A DNA stretch of 64,000 bases from JAJKIV01 sp036741775 (GTDB taxonomy: Bacteria > Gemmatimonadota > Gemmatimonadetes > Gemmatimonadales > Gemmatimonadaceae): the NCBI GenBank assembly GCA_036741775.1, contig DAINRQ010000024.1, positions 1 through 64,000 on the forward strand, written 5' to 3'. Shown here in pieces: positions 17,777-25,600 of this stretch (position 1 is the stretch's first letter; each line of letters opens with the position of its first letter). Both the position numbers and the translations under genes were made by a program. The notes below the pieces were generated by a model that was not told the origin of the DNA, searched no databases, and was given only the letters and a program-made list of their open reading frames with translations.

Positions 17777-19159
17777 TCAATACACCAGCATCAGCGGGTT
17801 CTCGATCAGCCGTCTGAGCGTCTGGAGGAACTTGGCGCCGAGCGCGCCGTCGACGACCCGGTGGTCGCAGCTCATGGTAACCCGCATACGCCTGCGCTGG
17901 ACGAGCTCGCCATCGATGACGACGGGCTTCTCTTCGAGCGCGCCGACCGCGAGGATGCCGACCTCAGGCGGATTGATGATCGCCGTGAAGTGGTCGATCC
18001 CGAACATGCCGAGGTTCGAGACGGAGAACGTCGAGCCGGTGTATTCCTCCGGCTTGAGCTTCCGCTCGCGGGCGCGCTTCGCGAGCTCGCGCGCCTCACT
18101 CGAGATCTCGCTCATACGCTTGCGGTCGGCGTCGAAGATGACGGGTGTGATGAGCCCTTCGTCGATGGCGACCGCCATCCCGATGTGGACGCGGTTGAAG
18201 TAGCGGATCTTGTCGCCGAGCCAGTGCGCGTTGACCTCGGGGTGTTGGGCGAGAGCCGTGGCGACCGCCTTCAGGATGATGTCGTTGAACGAGACCTTGA
18301 ACTCGTCACCCATGGCGGCCATGGCGGTGCGCATCTCGGCGACGCGCTCCATGTCGAACTCGGCCGTGAGGTAGAACGTTGGGATCGGTCCGATCGACTC
18401 GGAGAGGCGCCGAGCGATCGTCTTGCGGATCTGGGTGAGCGGGGCGTCGCGGAAATCTTCGCCGGCTGGAGCCACGACTCGCGAGCCGGGAGCCGCTGCC
18501 GCTGTCGCCGGTTGCGCGGGTGCGCCGGCTGCGACGGCAGCTTCGATGTCACGCTTGATGATTCGGCCCCCAGGGCCGCTACCCTGGACCGCCTGCAGGT
18601 CGAGTCCTCGCTCCGATGCCATGCGCCGAGCGAGGGGTGACGATCGTGTTCGACCACCGTTGCCGCTCGGTTCGGGCTGTGGCGGGGCAGGGGCGCGCGG
18701 ACCGGGAGCAGCAGGGGGTGCCGCGGCCACCTTCTCCTGCGGCGGCGTCGATGCCTCGCCCTGCGCCTCGGCCTGTGTACGCGGAACCGGGCTCGCGCCC
18801 GCCGTCTCGTTCGTGTTCGCTACGATTTCGGCGGGTGGCGGAGCCGCCGACGCCGGAGCCGCCGACGCCGGAGCCGCCGCGGCACCGCCCGCGTCGCCGA
18901 TCAAGGCATCGATGTTCTCGTCAGCGGCGGCAATCACGGCGATCAACTGACCGACCGGCGCCGTCTGGTCCTCTGGAAGCAGTCGCTTCCGGAGCACGCC
19001 TTCGCCGCGAGCGACGAGCTCCATGATCGCCTTGTCGGTCTCGACTTCGGCGAGCGTCTCACCGTTGGTGACCTGGTCGCCTTCGTTCTTGAGCCATTTC
19101 ACGAGGCGACCCTCTTCCATCGTCGGCGAGAGCGCTTCCATCACGACCTTCGTTGCCAT
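17777..19159 (-). CDS. pdhC: Pyruvate dehydrogenase E2, dihydrolipoyllysine acetyltransferase
   Basis: About 460 residues from MATKVVMEALSPTMEEG, with GGGAGG upstream. It forms the core of the PDH complex, passing acetyl groups from E1 to CoA. The N-terminal lipoyl domain has the lipoylated Lys in AEVETDKAIMELVARG (about residue 43). An Ala/Pro-rich linker follows (about 85-170), then the E1/E3-binding domain (SPLARRMASERGLDLQAVQG) and the catalytic domain ending in CDHRVVDGALGAKFLQTL with the catalytic His and Asp. The frame stays open upstream to 19519, but that part is read from a repeat palindrome and is rejected. The neighbours pdhB, pdhA and lipA lie upstream on the same strand. Confidence 0.95.
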   Translation of the reverse strand: MATKVVMEALSPTMEEGRLVKWLKNEGDQVTNGETLAEVETDKAIMELVARGEGVLRKRLLPEDQTAPVGQLIAVIAAADENIDALIGDAGGAAAAPASAAPASAAPPPAEIVANTNETAGASPVPRTQAEAQGEASTPPQEKVAAAPPAAPGPRAPAPPQPEPSGNGGRTRSSPLARRMASERGLDLQAVQGSGPGGRIIKRDIEAAVAAGAPAQPATAAAAPGSRVVAPAGEDFRDAPLTQIRKTIARRLSESIGPIPTFYLTAEFDMERVAEMRTAMAAMGDEFKVSFNDIILKAVATALAQHPEVNAHWLGDKIRYFNRVHIGMAVAIDEGLITPVIFDADRKRMSEISSEARELAKRARERKLKPEEYTGSTFSVSNLGMFGIDHFTAIINPPEVGILAVGALEEKPVVIDGELVQRRRMRVTMSCDHRVVDGALGAKFLQTLRRLIENPLMLVY

Positions 19160-19216
19160 ACCGGGGACTACCTCCCAAGCGCTGCTCGAGGGTGACCTGA
19201 CGCGTGCTGCGACGTT

Positions 19217-19320
19217 GTCATTCCGATCCGAAGGCGAGGAATCGCAGGCATCCCGATAGAGAGAAGAGACCCTCCATCGAGACGGCTGCGATTCCTCGCT
19301 AACGCTCGGAATGACACGGC
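19217..19320. repeat. Palindromic CATTCCGA...GAGGAATCGC repeat between pdhB and pdhC
   Basis: The arms CATTCCGATCCGAAGGCGAGG / CCTCGCTAACGCTCGGAATG with inner GAATCGCAG / CTGCGATTC enclose a CCCGATAGAGAG-like core. It is the same family as 20335-20385, 30165-30415 and 47170-47515. It would fold as a hairpin in the pdhB-pdhC transcript. Confidence 0.75.
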
Positions 19321-19323
19321 AGT

Positions 19324-20307
19324 CTACTCGATGTACATGACTTTCTTCACCGCGGCGATCGTCTTGGCGACGTCTGGCTTGGCGGCGCGTTCCAGGTTCT
19401 TTGCGTACGGCATAGGCGTGTCGGCCTGGTGGACCCTGACGACCGGCGCGTCGAGGTCGTCGAAGCATTCGCGCTGGACGTAGTCCACCACCTGCGCGCC
19501 CACGCCGCAAATCTCCCACCCCTCCTCGAGGACCACGGCCCGGTTGGTCTTCCGCACGGTCGCCGTGATGGCATCGACGTCCATGGGGCGGAGCGTTCGC
19601 AGGTCCACCACGTCCACGTTGATGCCCTGCTTCGCGAGCTGGTCGGCGGCCTGCAGCGCGACGAGGATCATCTTGCCGTGCGTGATGATCGACGCATGCT
19701 CGCCCTCGCGTTTGAGCTCCGCCTGGCCGATGGGGATCAACACCTCCTCATCGTCCGGGACCTCGCCCTTCGTGTTGTACAGCATCTCGCCTTCGAGCAT
19801 GATGACCGGGTTGTCGTCGCGGATCGCGGTCTTGAGGAGGCCCTTCGCGTCGTAGGGTGTGCCCGGGGCGACGACCTTGAGGCCCGGAATGTGCGCGAGC
19901 CACGACTCCCACGCCTGGGAGTGCTGCGCGGCGAGTTGAAGCGCGGCCCCGTTAGGCCCGCGGAACACCATCGGGATGTTGTACTGGCCGCCGGACATGT
20001 AGAGCATCTTCGCGGCGGAGTTCACCACCTGGTCGAGCGCGAGCAGCGCGAAGTTCCAGGTCATGAACTCGATGACCGGGCGCAGTCCGACCATTGCGGC
20101 GCCGACGCCGACGCCCGCGAATCCGAGCTCGGTGATCGGCGTGTCCACGACGCGCATCTCGCCGAACTCCTGGAGCAGTCCCTTCGAGACCTTGTACGCG
20201 CCCTGATAAACGGCCACCTCTTCCCCCATGAGGAAGACGCGGTCGTCGCGCTGCATCTCCTCGCGGAGGGCCTGGTTCAGCGCGTCACGGTAGGTAATAA
20301 CTGGCAT
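19324..20307 (-). CDS. pdhB: Pyruvate dehydrogenase E1 component, beta subunit
   Basis: 327 residues. With the alpha subunit it forms the thiamine diphosphate-dependent E1 that decarboxylates pyruvate and acetylates the E2 lipoyl group. Typical segments are TYRDALNQALREEMQRDDRVFLMGEEV near the N-terminus, VVDTPITELGFAGVGVGAAM with the conserved Glu that activates the cofactor, the stretch FRGPNGAA..QHSQAWESW, and VPDDEEVLIPIGQAELKREG. The C-terminal transketolase domain ends with VRVHQADTPMPYAKNLE. It lies between pdhA and pdhC, with a repeat in each spacer. Substrate use (pyruvate rather than branched-chain 2-oxoacids) is inferred from the context and is not certain. Confidence 0.94.
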   Translation of the reverse strand: MPVITYRDALNQALREEMQRDDRVFLMGEEVAVYQGAYKVSKGLLQEFGEMRVVDTPITELGFAGVGVGAAMVGLRPVIEFMTWNFALLALDQVVNSAAKMLYMSGGQYNIPMVFRGPNGAALQLAAQHSQAWESWLAHIPGLKVVAPGTPYDAKGLLKTAIRDDNPVIMLEGEMLYNTKGEVPDDEEVLIPIGQAELKREGEHASIITHGKMILVALQAADQLAKQGINVDVVDLRTLRPMDVDAITATVRKTNRAVVLEEGWEICGVGAQVVDYVQRECFDDLDAPVVRVHQADTPMPYAKNLERAAKPDVAKTIAAVKKVMYIE

Positions 20308-20334
20308 GCGATGTCAGACGCAACGTGTTAGGCG

Positions 20335-20385
20335 GAAAGGTGTCATTCCTCGACTCCGCGTGCGCTCCGCTCGGAATGACACGCA
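20335..20385. repeat. Short copy of the CATTCCGAGCG repeat between pdhA and pdhB
   Basis: GTGTCATTCCTCGACTCCG...CGCTCGGAATGACACG is a short hairpin with arms GTGTCATTCC / GGAATGACAC. It belongs to the same family as 19217-19320. Confidence 0.7.
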
Positions 20386-21429
20386 TCAGTCGGCGGCGAC
20401 GGCCGCTTCGGCGGGGGCGTCGCTCGTGGTGTCGACGAGCACATCCTCGTACAGCGCTTCCAGCGGCGGCTCGGGGCTCTGGTCCGCGAAGTCCCACGCG
20501 TCCTGCACGATGGCTTTCAGTTCCTCGTCGAGCTTCGTGAAGTCGTCGTCCGTCAGGAGCCCTTCCTGCTGCATCTGTGAGCGAAGGACGATGATGGGGT
20601 CGCGCTTCACGTATTCCTCGAGCTCTTCCTTCGTGCGGTACGTGCCGCTCACCGCGTCGGACATCGAGTGTCCCATGAAACGGTACGTGCGGACCTCGAG
20701 CAGCGTCGGAACCGACTCCGTGCGCGCGCGGTCGACCGCCTCCTGCACGGCGGCGCGTACGAGCATCACGTCCTGCCCGTCCACCACCCCGCGCGGCATG
20801 TCATACGACGCGGCGCGGTTGTAGATGTCGTGAATGGACGACGCGCGCTCGAGCGCCGTGCCCATGCCGTATCGGTTGTTCTCGATGAGGTACACGACCG
20901 GCAGCTTCCAGAGCGCGGCCATGTTCAGCGCTTCGTGGAACGCGCCCGTGTTCACGACGGACTCGCCCATGAAGCACAGGCACACCTGATCGCCGCCGCG
21001 ATACTTGATGGCGAACCCGACGCCCGTGGCGAGCGGGACGTGTCCGCCCACAATGCCGTGGCCGCCGAGGAAGTTGATGTTGCGGTCGAAGAGGTGCATG
21101 GAGCCACCTTTCCCGCGCGCCACTCCATCGATACGGCCGAACAGCTCGGCCATGATACCGCGCGGCGACATCCCACGCGCCAGCGCCTGCCCGTGATCGC
21201 GGTACGTCGTGATGACGTAGTCGTCGGGACGCAGCACCGAGATCGCACCGGTGCCGCACGCTTCCTGTCCAATGTAGAGGTGGCAGAAGCCGCCGATCTT
21301 GCCTAACGCGTACGCTTCGGCACTGCGCTCCTCGAATCGCCGCTGGAGCAGCATGGAGCGGAGGAGCTCGCGACGAAGCTCGGTATCGCCGGTCGAGTTG
21401 GACGTGGGGTCGTTCTTCTTCTTCGCCAT
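20386..21429 (-). CDS. pdhA: Pyruvate dehydrogenase E1 component, alpha subunit
   Basis: 347 residues. It is the thiamine diphosphate-binding subunit of E1. The ThDP motif runs from GDQVCLCFMGESVVNTGAF (here GES rather than the usual GDG) to the downstream Asn in YLIENNRYGMGT. RGKGGSMHLFDRNINFLGG and GHGIVGGHVPLATGVGFA are characteristic, as is the phosphorylation-loop-like region MGHSMSDAVSGTYRTKEE. The Asp of the usual GDGA motif is replaced by Glu, which can still bind the metal, although this deserves a check. The Ala-rich C-terminus (EAAVAAD) is close to the downstream repeat. The start is ATG 21429, with a GGGAATCGGG repeat directly before it. Confidence 0.94.
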   Translation of the reverse strand: MAKKKNDPTSNSTGDTELRRELLRSMLLQRRFEERSAEAYALGKIGGFCHLYIGQEACGTGAISVLRPDDYVITTYRDHGQALARGMSPRGIMAELFGRIDGVARGKGGSMHLFDRNINFLGGHGIVGGHVPLATGVGFAIKYRGGDQVCLCFMGESVVNTGAFHEALNMAALWKLPVVYLIENNRYGMGTALERASSIHDIYNRAASYDMPRGVVDGQDVMLVRAAVQEAVDRARTESVPTLLEVRTYRFMGHSMSDAVSGTYRTKEELEEYVKRDPIIVLRSQMQQEGLLTDDDFTKLDEELKAIVQDAWDFADQSPEPPLEALYEDVLVDTTSDAPAEAAVAAD

Positions 21430-21430
21430 G

Positions 21431-21556
21431 GTCGGGAATCAGGAATCGGGAATCGGGAATCGAGACTGCAGGGTCGGTCTGACGTCGCGTGCGAGAGAGC
21501 GCCGTAGCGATCTACGCAGCTTCGATTCCCGATTCCCCCCGCCCGATTCCCGCGGC
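21431..21556. repeat. Inverted GGGAATCGGGAATCG repeat overlapping the lipA 3' end
   Basis: The left arm (about 21431-21462) is GGGAATC-type units and the right arm (about 21520-21556) is GATTCCCGATTCCCCCCGCC, joined by a loop of about 60 bp. The right arm lies inside lipA and encodes its last dozen residues, so the repeat crosses a gene boundary. Confidence 0.75.
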
Positions 21557-22450
21557 AGTCACTTGCTCCCACGCGTGATAGCTCGACCGCACGAGCGGGC
21601 CGGACTCGACGTGCCGAAAACCCATCTCGCGGCCGATCCGCCCGAGCTCGCGGAACTCCTCGGGCGTGTAATACCGGTCGAGCGGCAGGTGGTCCGCCGA
21701 AGGTCGCAGATACTGGCCGAGTGTGAGAATGTCTACGTCGACGTCGCGGAGATCGCGCATCACAGCCACCACCTCTTCGACCGTCTCGCCGAGTCCGAGG
21801 ATGATCCCCGTCTTCGTCGGGATGTCCGGCGCGTAGGCTTTCGCGTCCCGGAAGATCTTCATGACACGCTCGTAGCGACCGCCGGGCCGCGCGCGCTTGT
21901 ACAGGCGCGGCACGGTTTCGGTGTTGTGGTTGTAGATCTCCGGCCGCGCGTCGAGCACGGTGCGAATGCTGTCCACGTTCCCCTGGAAGTCCGGGACCAG
22001 TACCTCCACCGAACACCCGGGAACCTGCTCGTGAATCTGCCGGATCGTCTCGGCGAATATGTACGCGCCGAAGTCCGGGAGGTCGTCACGGTCAACCGAC
22101 GTAATGACCGCGTGCTGCAGCCGCATCTCGGCGATGGCCGCCGCGACGCGGGCCGGCTCGCCCAGGTCGTACTTCGGCGGCCGGCCGTGCGTGACCGCGC
22201 AATACCCGCAGTTCCGCGTACACACGTCGCCGAGGATCATGAAGGTCGCGGTGCCGTGCTCCCAGCATTCGCCGACGTTGGGGCAGTGGGCCTCCTCGCA
22301 CACCGTGTGGAGGTCCAGCTCGCGCATCAGGTGCCGGAGCCGCGCGTAATTCGGACCGCCGGGAGCTTTCACCTTGAGCCACGAAGGCTTCCGTTCGGGG
22401 AGCGGCTCGGCCCTATGGCGCCCCATGATCTGGTAGAGAGTCTCGCCCAT
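21512..22450 (-). CDS. lipA: Lipoyl synthase
   Basis: This radical SAM enzyme of 312 residues inserts two sulfur atoms into protein-bound octanoyl groups. The auxiliary cluster Cys are in CEEAHCPNVGEC (about residues 50-61) and the radical SAM cluster in CTRNCGYC. Other family features are PKYDLGEPARVAAAI, VITSVDRDDLPDFGA, PDFQGNVDSIRTVLDARPEIYNHN and MLGLGET-like GIILGLGETVEEV. The family's C-terminal Ser ligand of the auxiliary cluster is present in SGPLVRSSYHAWEQ. The last residues, GIGRGESGIEAA, are read from a GATTCCCGATTCCC repeat arm. lipA is first in the block that leads into pdhA, pdhB and pdhC. Confidence 0.96.
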   Translation of the reverse strand: MGETLYQIMGRHRAEPLPERKPSWLKVKAPGGPNYARLRHLMRELDLHTVCEEAHCPNVGECWEHGTATFMILGDVCTRNCGYCAVTHGRPPKYDLGEPARVAAAIAEMRLQHAVITSVDRDDLPDFGAYIFAETIRQIHEQVPGCSVEVLVPDFQGNVDSIRTVLDARPEIYNHNTETVPRLYKRARPGGRYERVMKIFRDAKAYAPDIPTKTGIILGLGETVEEVVAVMRDLRDVDVDILTLGQYLRPSADHLPLDRYYTPEEFRELGRIGREMGFRHVESGPLVRSSYHAWEQVTAAGIGRGESGIEAA

Positions 22451-22629
22451 CGCCTGTAACTGGACTGGGGGCCTGGCGGCTCACGTTCGGGTCGTCAGGT
22501 GACTTGCCCGAGACGGAGCGCGTGTGCCGGGTAATGTAGCCGACCCCCGAAACAGTGACCAGCAGTGCGTAACCGACAACGCGGGTAGTATCTGGTTGTC
22601 CGAAAGGACGAACGACGCAAGGACAACCA

Positions 22630-22852
22630 GTGAATGAGTGTGTGCGTCGGGTGGGCTTGGTCGTGGGTTGGGAGCCCTCTATCGGGAAGGGGAATCCAAG
22701 TGGTGAGTAGCCAGTCAAGAGTAGCCAGTAGAACAGTCGTGGACTGGATGACTGGCTGACTCACGACTGGCTACTCACTACTTGGATTCAGGCTCCCGAA
22801 AGAGGGCCGTCCATGCGCGAGCCAGCTTCCCCGACGCACACACTCATTCACC
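22630..22852. repeat. Large inverted repeat, TGGCTACTCACTACTTGGATTC family
   Basis: The 407-bp gap between lipA and thiO holds a palindrome of about 223 bp. The outer arms are GTGAATGAGTGTGTGCGTCG / CGACGCACACACTCATTCAC. The middle arms are GGGAGCCCTCTATCGGG / CCCGAAAGAGGGC, and the inner arms are GGAATCCAAGTGGTGAGTAG / CTACTCACTACTTGGATTC. Relatives lie at 24486-24650 and 51690-51935. No gene is seen in it. Confidence 0.85.
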
Positions 22853-22857
22853 GGCTC

Positions 22858-23955
22858 TCACTGCTCGCCTCCAAATCGGTCCGGCTCGAACGGCGCCAGC
22901 GGTACCGGAGGAGGCTCGGCCATCAGCAAGGCCGCGACGCAATCGCCCGTGAGCGGCGTCATGAGGATCCCGTTCCGGGAGTGACCAGTCGCGTAGATCA
23001 GCCACGGCTCGCGAGGATCGGCGCCGAGGATGGGCTGCAGGTCCGCTGAGATCGGCCGGATGCCGGCCCATGCTTGTGTCGGCTCGACTTCGGCCAGCGA
23101 CGGCAGTATTTCGGCCGCCGTCCGCCGAAGCCGCGCGATGCCAGCCTCGGTCGTCGCCACCTCGAACCCCACGCGTTCCATTGTCGCGCCGACGAGCGTG
23201 CGACCATCGGCGCGTGGCACGACGTACCCGATCGGACCGTAGACGGCCCTGCTGAGTGGCGCAGTCGCATACGCGAGGATCTGGCCGCGTACCGGCTCGA
23301 CAGCAAGCGCCCGAGGCAACCCGTCGATCAGTGCGCTCCAGGCGCCTGCGGCCAGTACCGCTCGCCCCCCGCGGTAGACGGCACCGCTCGTCCCGATCGC
23401 TGCGGCGTCTCGGCTGAATCGAAGTCCTGTAACGCGGTCATCCACGAGCGAAACCCGCGGGTGGTCGGTGACGAGCCGCCGAAGGGCTCGAAAGAGGACC
23501 CCGTTGTCGACCCACCCATCGCGCTCGTGTAGTACGCCGCCGAGTCCGTGGGCGAGCGCAGGCTCCAGCTCCGCCAGCTCGTTCCGATCGAGCCAGCGAG
23601 CGCCGTCCGGCATGGCTCGTTTGAGTCCACGAACGCCCGCGTCATTGATCGCGAGCTGAATGATCCCCTGCCGGCTCAGCGGAACGTCGATCCCCGTGCG
23701 GTCGCGGAGCCAGTCCACGTACGTCGGATACCGCTCCCGAGCGGCTATGGCGAACGCATGGGAGGGTCCGTCACCGCGCTCGACCGACGGGGCGAGCAAT
23801 CCGGCGCCGGCGAGGGACGCTTCACCCGAGAGCCGCGACGCGACGAGCCGCACCGTCAGCCCTCGCTCGGCGGCGGCGACGGCGCAGGCCATCCCAATGA
23901 GCCCGCCGCCGATGACGAGAACGTCAGGAACGGGATCCGAAGTGCGCTCGGTCAC
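22858..23955 (-). CDS. thiO: FAD-dependent amino acid oxidase, glycine oxidase ThiO-like
   Basis: 365 residues from a GTG start. It belongs to the DAO/glycine oxidase family, which oxidises glycine to the imine used in thiamine thiazole synthesis. The FAD motif VLVIGGGLIGMACAVAAAERG is N-terminal and is followed by GEASLAGAGLLAP. Later come ILAYATAPLSRAVYGPIGYVVPRADGRTLVGATMERVGFE, with the substrate-binding beta strand, and the C-terminal second nucleotide-contact region PTQAWAGIRPISADLQPILG ... YATGHSRNGILMTPLTG. No other thiamine genes are adjacent, so the exact substrate is inferred. The 3' end abuts the large inverted repeat at 22630-22852. Confidence 0.85.
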   Translation of the reverse strand: MTERTSDPVPDVLVIGGGLIGMACAVAAAERGLTVRLVASRLSGEASLAGAGLLAPSVERGDGPSHAFAIAARERYPTYVDWLRDRTGIDVPLSRQGIIQLAINDAGVRGLKRAMPDGARWLDRNELAELEPALAHGLGGVLHERDGWVDNGVLFRALRRLVTDHPRVSLVDDRVTGLRFSRDAAAIGTSGAVYRGGRAVLAAGAWSALIDGLPRALAVEPVRGQILAYATAPLSRAVYGPIGYVVPRADGRTLVGATMERVGFEVATTEAGIARLRRTAAEILPSLAEVEPTQAWAGIRPISADLQPILGADPREPWLIYATGHSRNGILMTPLTGDCVAALLMAEPPPVPLAPFEPDRFGGEQ

Positions 23956-24106
23956 GTCGGGAAAGTAGCGACGCGCGCGGACTCACGGCGTCTTGCGAGG
24001 ACGCGTATACTATGGGCAGCGGGACGCGGCACCGGCCGCCGCGCTGCTGAAACTGCCGTCAGAGTCGGTGCGTAGGAAAGACAGTCCTCGTTTGGAGAAC
24101 CCTCGA

Positions 24107-24331
24107 ATGCTCCGCACCATTTTCATGATCGGGCTCTTCGCGCTTGCGGGCCTGTTCGTGCTCAAGGCTTTCTTTGGAATTCTGCCCGGGCTCCTGGGCT
24201 TCATCGCATGGTTGGTCATGCTCGCGGTCAAGATCGCGATCGTCGGTGGATTGATCTATCTCGTCATCCGAATTTTCAGCCCGGACACGGCACGTCGGCT
24301 CCGGGAAAAGTGGTCCGGTAACGGCGTCTAA
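24107..24331 (+). CDS. Small two-helix membrane protein of unknown function
   Basis: 74 residues from MLRTIFMIGLFALAGLFV, with GGAG at a normal distance upstream. Two hydrophobic helices (about residues 4-26 and 29-53) are followed by a basic, soluble tail (RIFSPDTARRLREKWSG). A longer frame opens at 23993, but its extra N-terminus is unlike protein and lacks a ribosome site. The gene is a single unit followed by a strong terminator. It may be a phage-shock-like or membrane-anchoring small protein, but nothing in the sequence settles the function. Confidence 0.65.
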   Translation: MLRTIFMIGLFALAGLFVLKAFFGILPGLLGFIAWLVMLAVKIAIVGGLIYLVIRIFSPDTARRLREKWSGNGV

Positions 24332-24354
24332 GGACTCACTCGAGCATTCGGGTT

Positions 24355-24412
24355 ACGACGCGCCCTCGGCGCCGCGCATTGCAATGCGCGGCGCCGAGGG
24401 CGCGTCGTTTTG
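24355..24412 (+). terminator. Perfect 54-bp palindrome terminator
   Basis: The arms 24355-24381 and 24382-24408 are exactly complementary over 27 bp with no spacer (centre CATTGCAATG) and end in TTTT. In RNA it would form a long stem closed by a tight loop. It follows the small membrane protein gene. Confidence 0.85.
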
Positions 24413-24485
24413 CTTCGTTGGGGGTCAGAGTCCTAACCAACCATAGGAATGCCTGGTCCAAGCGCAACGTTGCGGGGGTGGGAAC

Positions 24486-24650
24486 CCCAGTGAATGGGTG
24501 TAGGCGTCGGGAAGCTGGCTCGCACTCCGACTAGCCCTCTTTCGGGAAGAGGAATCCAAGGCATCAGTAGCCAGTCGTGCGTAGCCAGTCGTTCAGTTGT
24601 TCCACTGATCTACTGACTACTCTGTACTGGCTACTGACGACTCGGACCTT
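24486..24650. repeat. TGGCTACTCACTACTTGG-family repeat entering a gene's 3' end
   Basis: It contains GTGAATGGGTGTAGGCGTCG, AGCCCTCTTTCGGGAAGAGG, GGAATCCAAGGCATCAGTAG and CTGGCTACTGACGACTCGG, the same order as at 22630-22852. The right end runs into the minus-strand gene at 24617-25600 and supplies its last residues and stop codon. Confidence 0.75.
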
Positions 24651-25600
24651 TGCAGTCGCTCGACTACCGCCCAGGCCAGGAGCGGGACCATCAGCTCGTG
24701 ATGACCGGTGATCTCGTAGCCGGTGCCGCCAGCGAGTGTGGGGCGCTGGACGACGTTCATGCGCGGGCGATAGTGCCGCTGCATGTCGAGGTCACACGTC
24801 GTGAAATCCGTCGGGACGCCGTTGTTGAGGTTGCGCGCGATCGTCAGCGCCTTGAGAAACACCTCCGGCATGATCACCGCGCTGCCGACGTTGAGCACCA
24901 CGCCGCCGTCGTGCAGTGACGGCAGCGACGCCGCGAGGCGACGGAAATCGCGATGGCTCGTGTCCCCGATCGCCGCCCCGCTCGCCGCCGGGTGCTGATG
25001 GATGATCTCGGCGCCTAACGCGGCGTGCACGGTGACCGGCACGCCCAGCTCGTGCGCGGCGAGCACCACCGACAGCTCACGATAGGCGAGCTCTGGAATC
25101 GCCTCCAGCGCGAGGGCAATCGATTCGCCCATGCCACGCCCGTCGCGCATCCCCGCGATGAACGCCTCGTTCAGCCCGCGCCCGGTCTCCTCCGCCATCC
25201 CGAACGTACCGTCGCGCAGCCCCGCGGCGACGTCCTCGGATGTCCCGCCGAACCGCGCGACCTCGTAGTCGTGGATCGCCGCCGACCCGTTCATCGCGAG
25301 ATGCGTGATGATGCCGCGACGCATGAGATCGACGAGCAAACGGGCGAGCCCGGTCTTGACCACGTGACCACCGAGCATCACAACGACGCCGCGCCCGCGA
25401 AGCTTGGCCTGCGCGATGGCGTCGACGACCCGGCTGAAGTCGCGAGCCACCAGGACATCGGGCAGCGACGCGAGGAAGTTGGCGAAGGACCGAGGACCGT
25501 CAGGGGGCGGCGCCGCGAACTCTTCGGCGCGTACCTTGTTCGGTCGAAGCGAGATGGGGACCGTGCGAACCGCGGCGAGATCGGCTTCGCGTTGCGTCAA
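24617..25600 (-). CDS. Conserved protein of unknown function (possibly deoxyhypusine-synthase-like fold)
   Basis: 327 residues from a TTG start that overlaps the stop of the DUF3108 gene (TTGA). The sequence is strongly patterned and looks like a real enzyme: VVVMLGGHVVKTGLARLLVDLMRRGIITHLAMNG, AIHDYEVARFGGTSEDVAAGLRDG, GMAEETGRGLNEAFIAG, GVPVTVHAALGAEIIHQHP, SGAAIGDTSHRDFRRL and VLNVGSAVIMPEVFLKAL. The Gly-rich and nucleotide-fold-like pattern recalls bacterial deoxyhypusine-synthase-like proteins, but the catalytic Lys motif of that family is not recognisable and the relation is a weak impression. The last residues (SSVASTE) come from the intergenic repeat. It is the last gene in an overlapping unit with DUF3108 and glycosyltransferase genes. 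Confidence 0.75.
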   Translation of the reverse strand: MTQREADLAAVRTVPISLRPNKVRAEEFAAPPPDGPRSFANFLASLPDVLVARDFSRVVDAIAQAKLRGRGVVVMLGGHVVKTGLARLLVDLMRRGIITHLAMNGSAAIHDYEVARFGGTSEDVAAGLRDGTFGMAEETGRGLNEAFIAGMRDGRGMGESIALALEAIPELAYRELSVVLAAHELGVPVTVHAALGAEIIHQHPAASGAAIGDTSHRDFRRLAASLPSLHDGGVVLNVGSAVIMPEVFLKALTIARNLNNGVPTDFTTCDLDMQRHYRPRMNVVQRPTLAGGTGYEITGHHELMVPLLAWAVVERLQRSESSVASTE

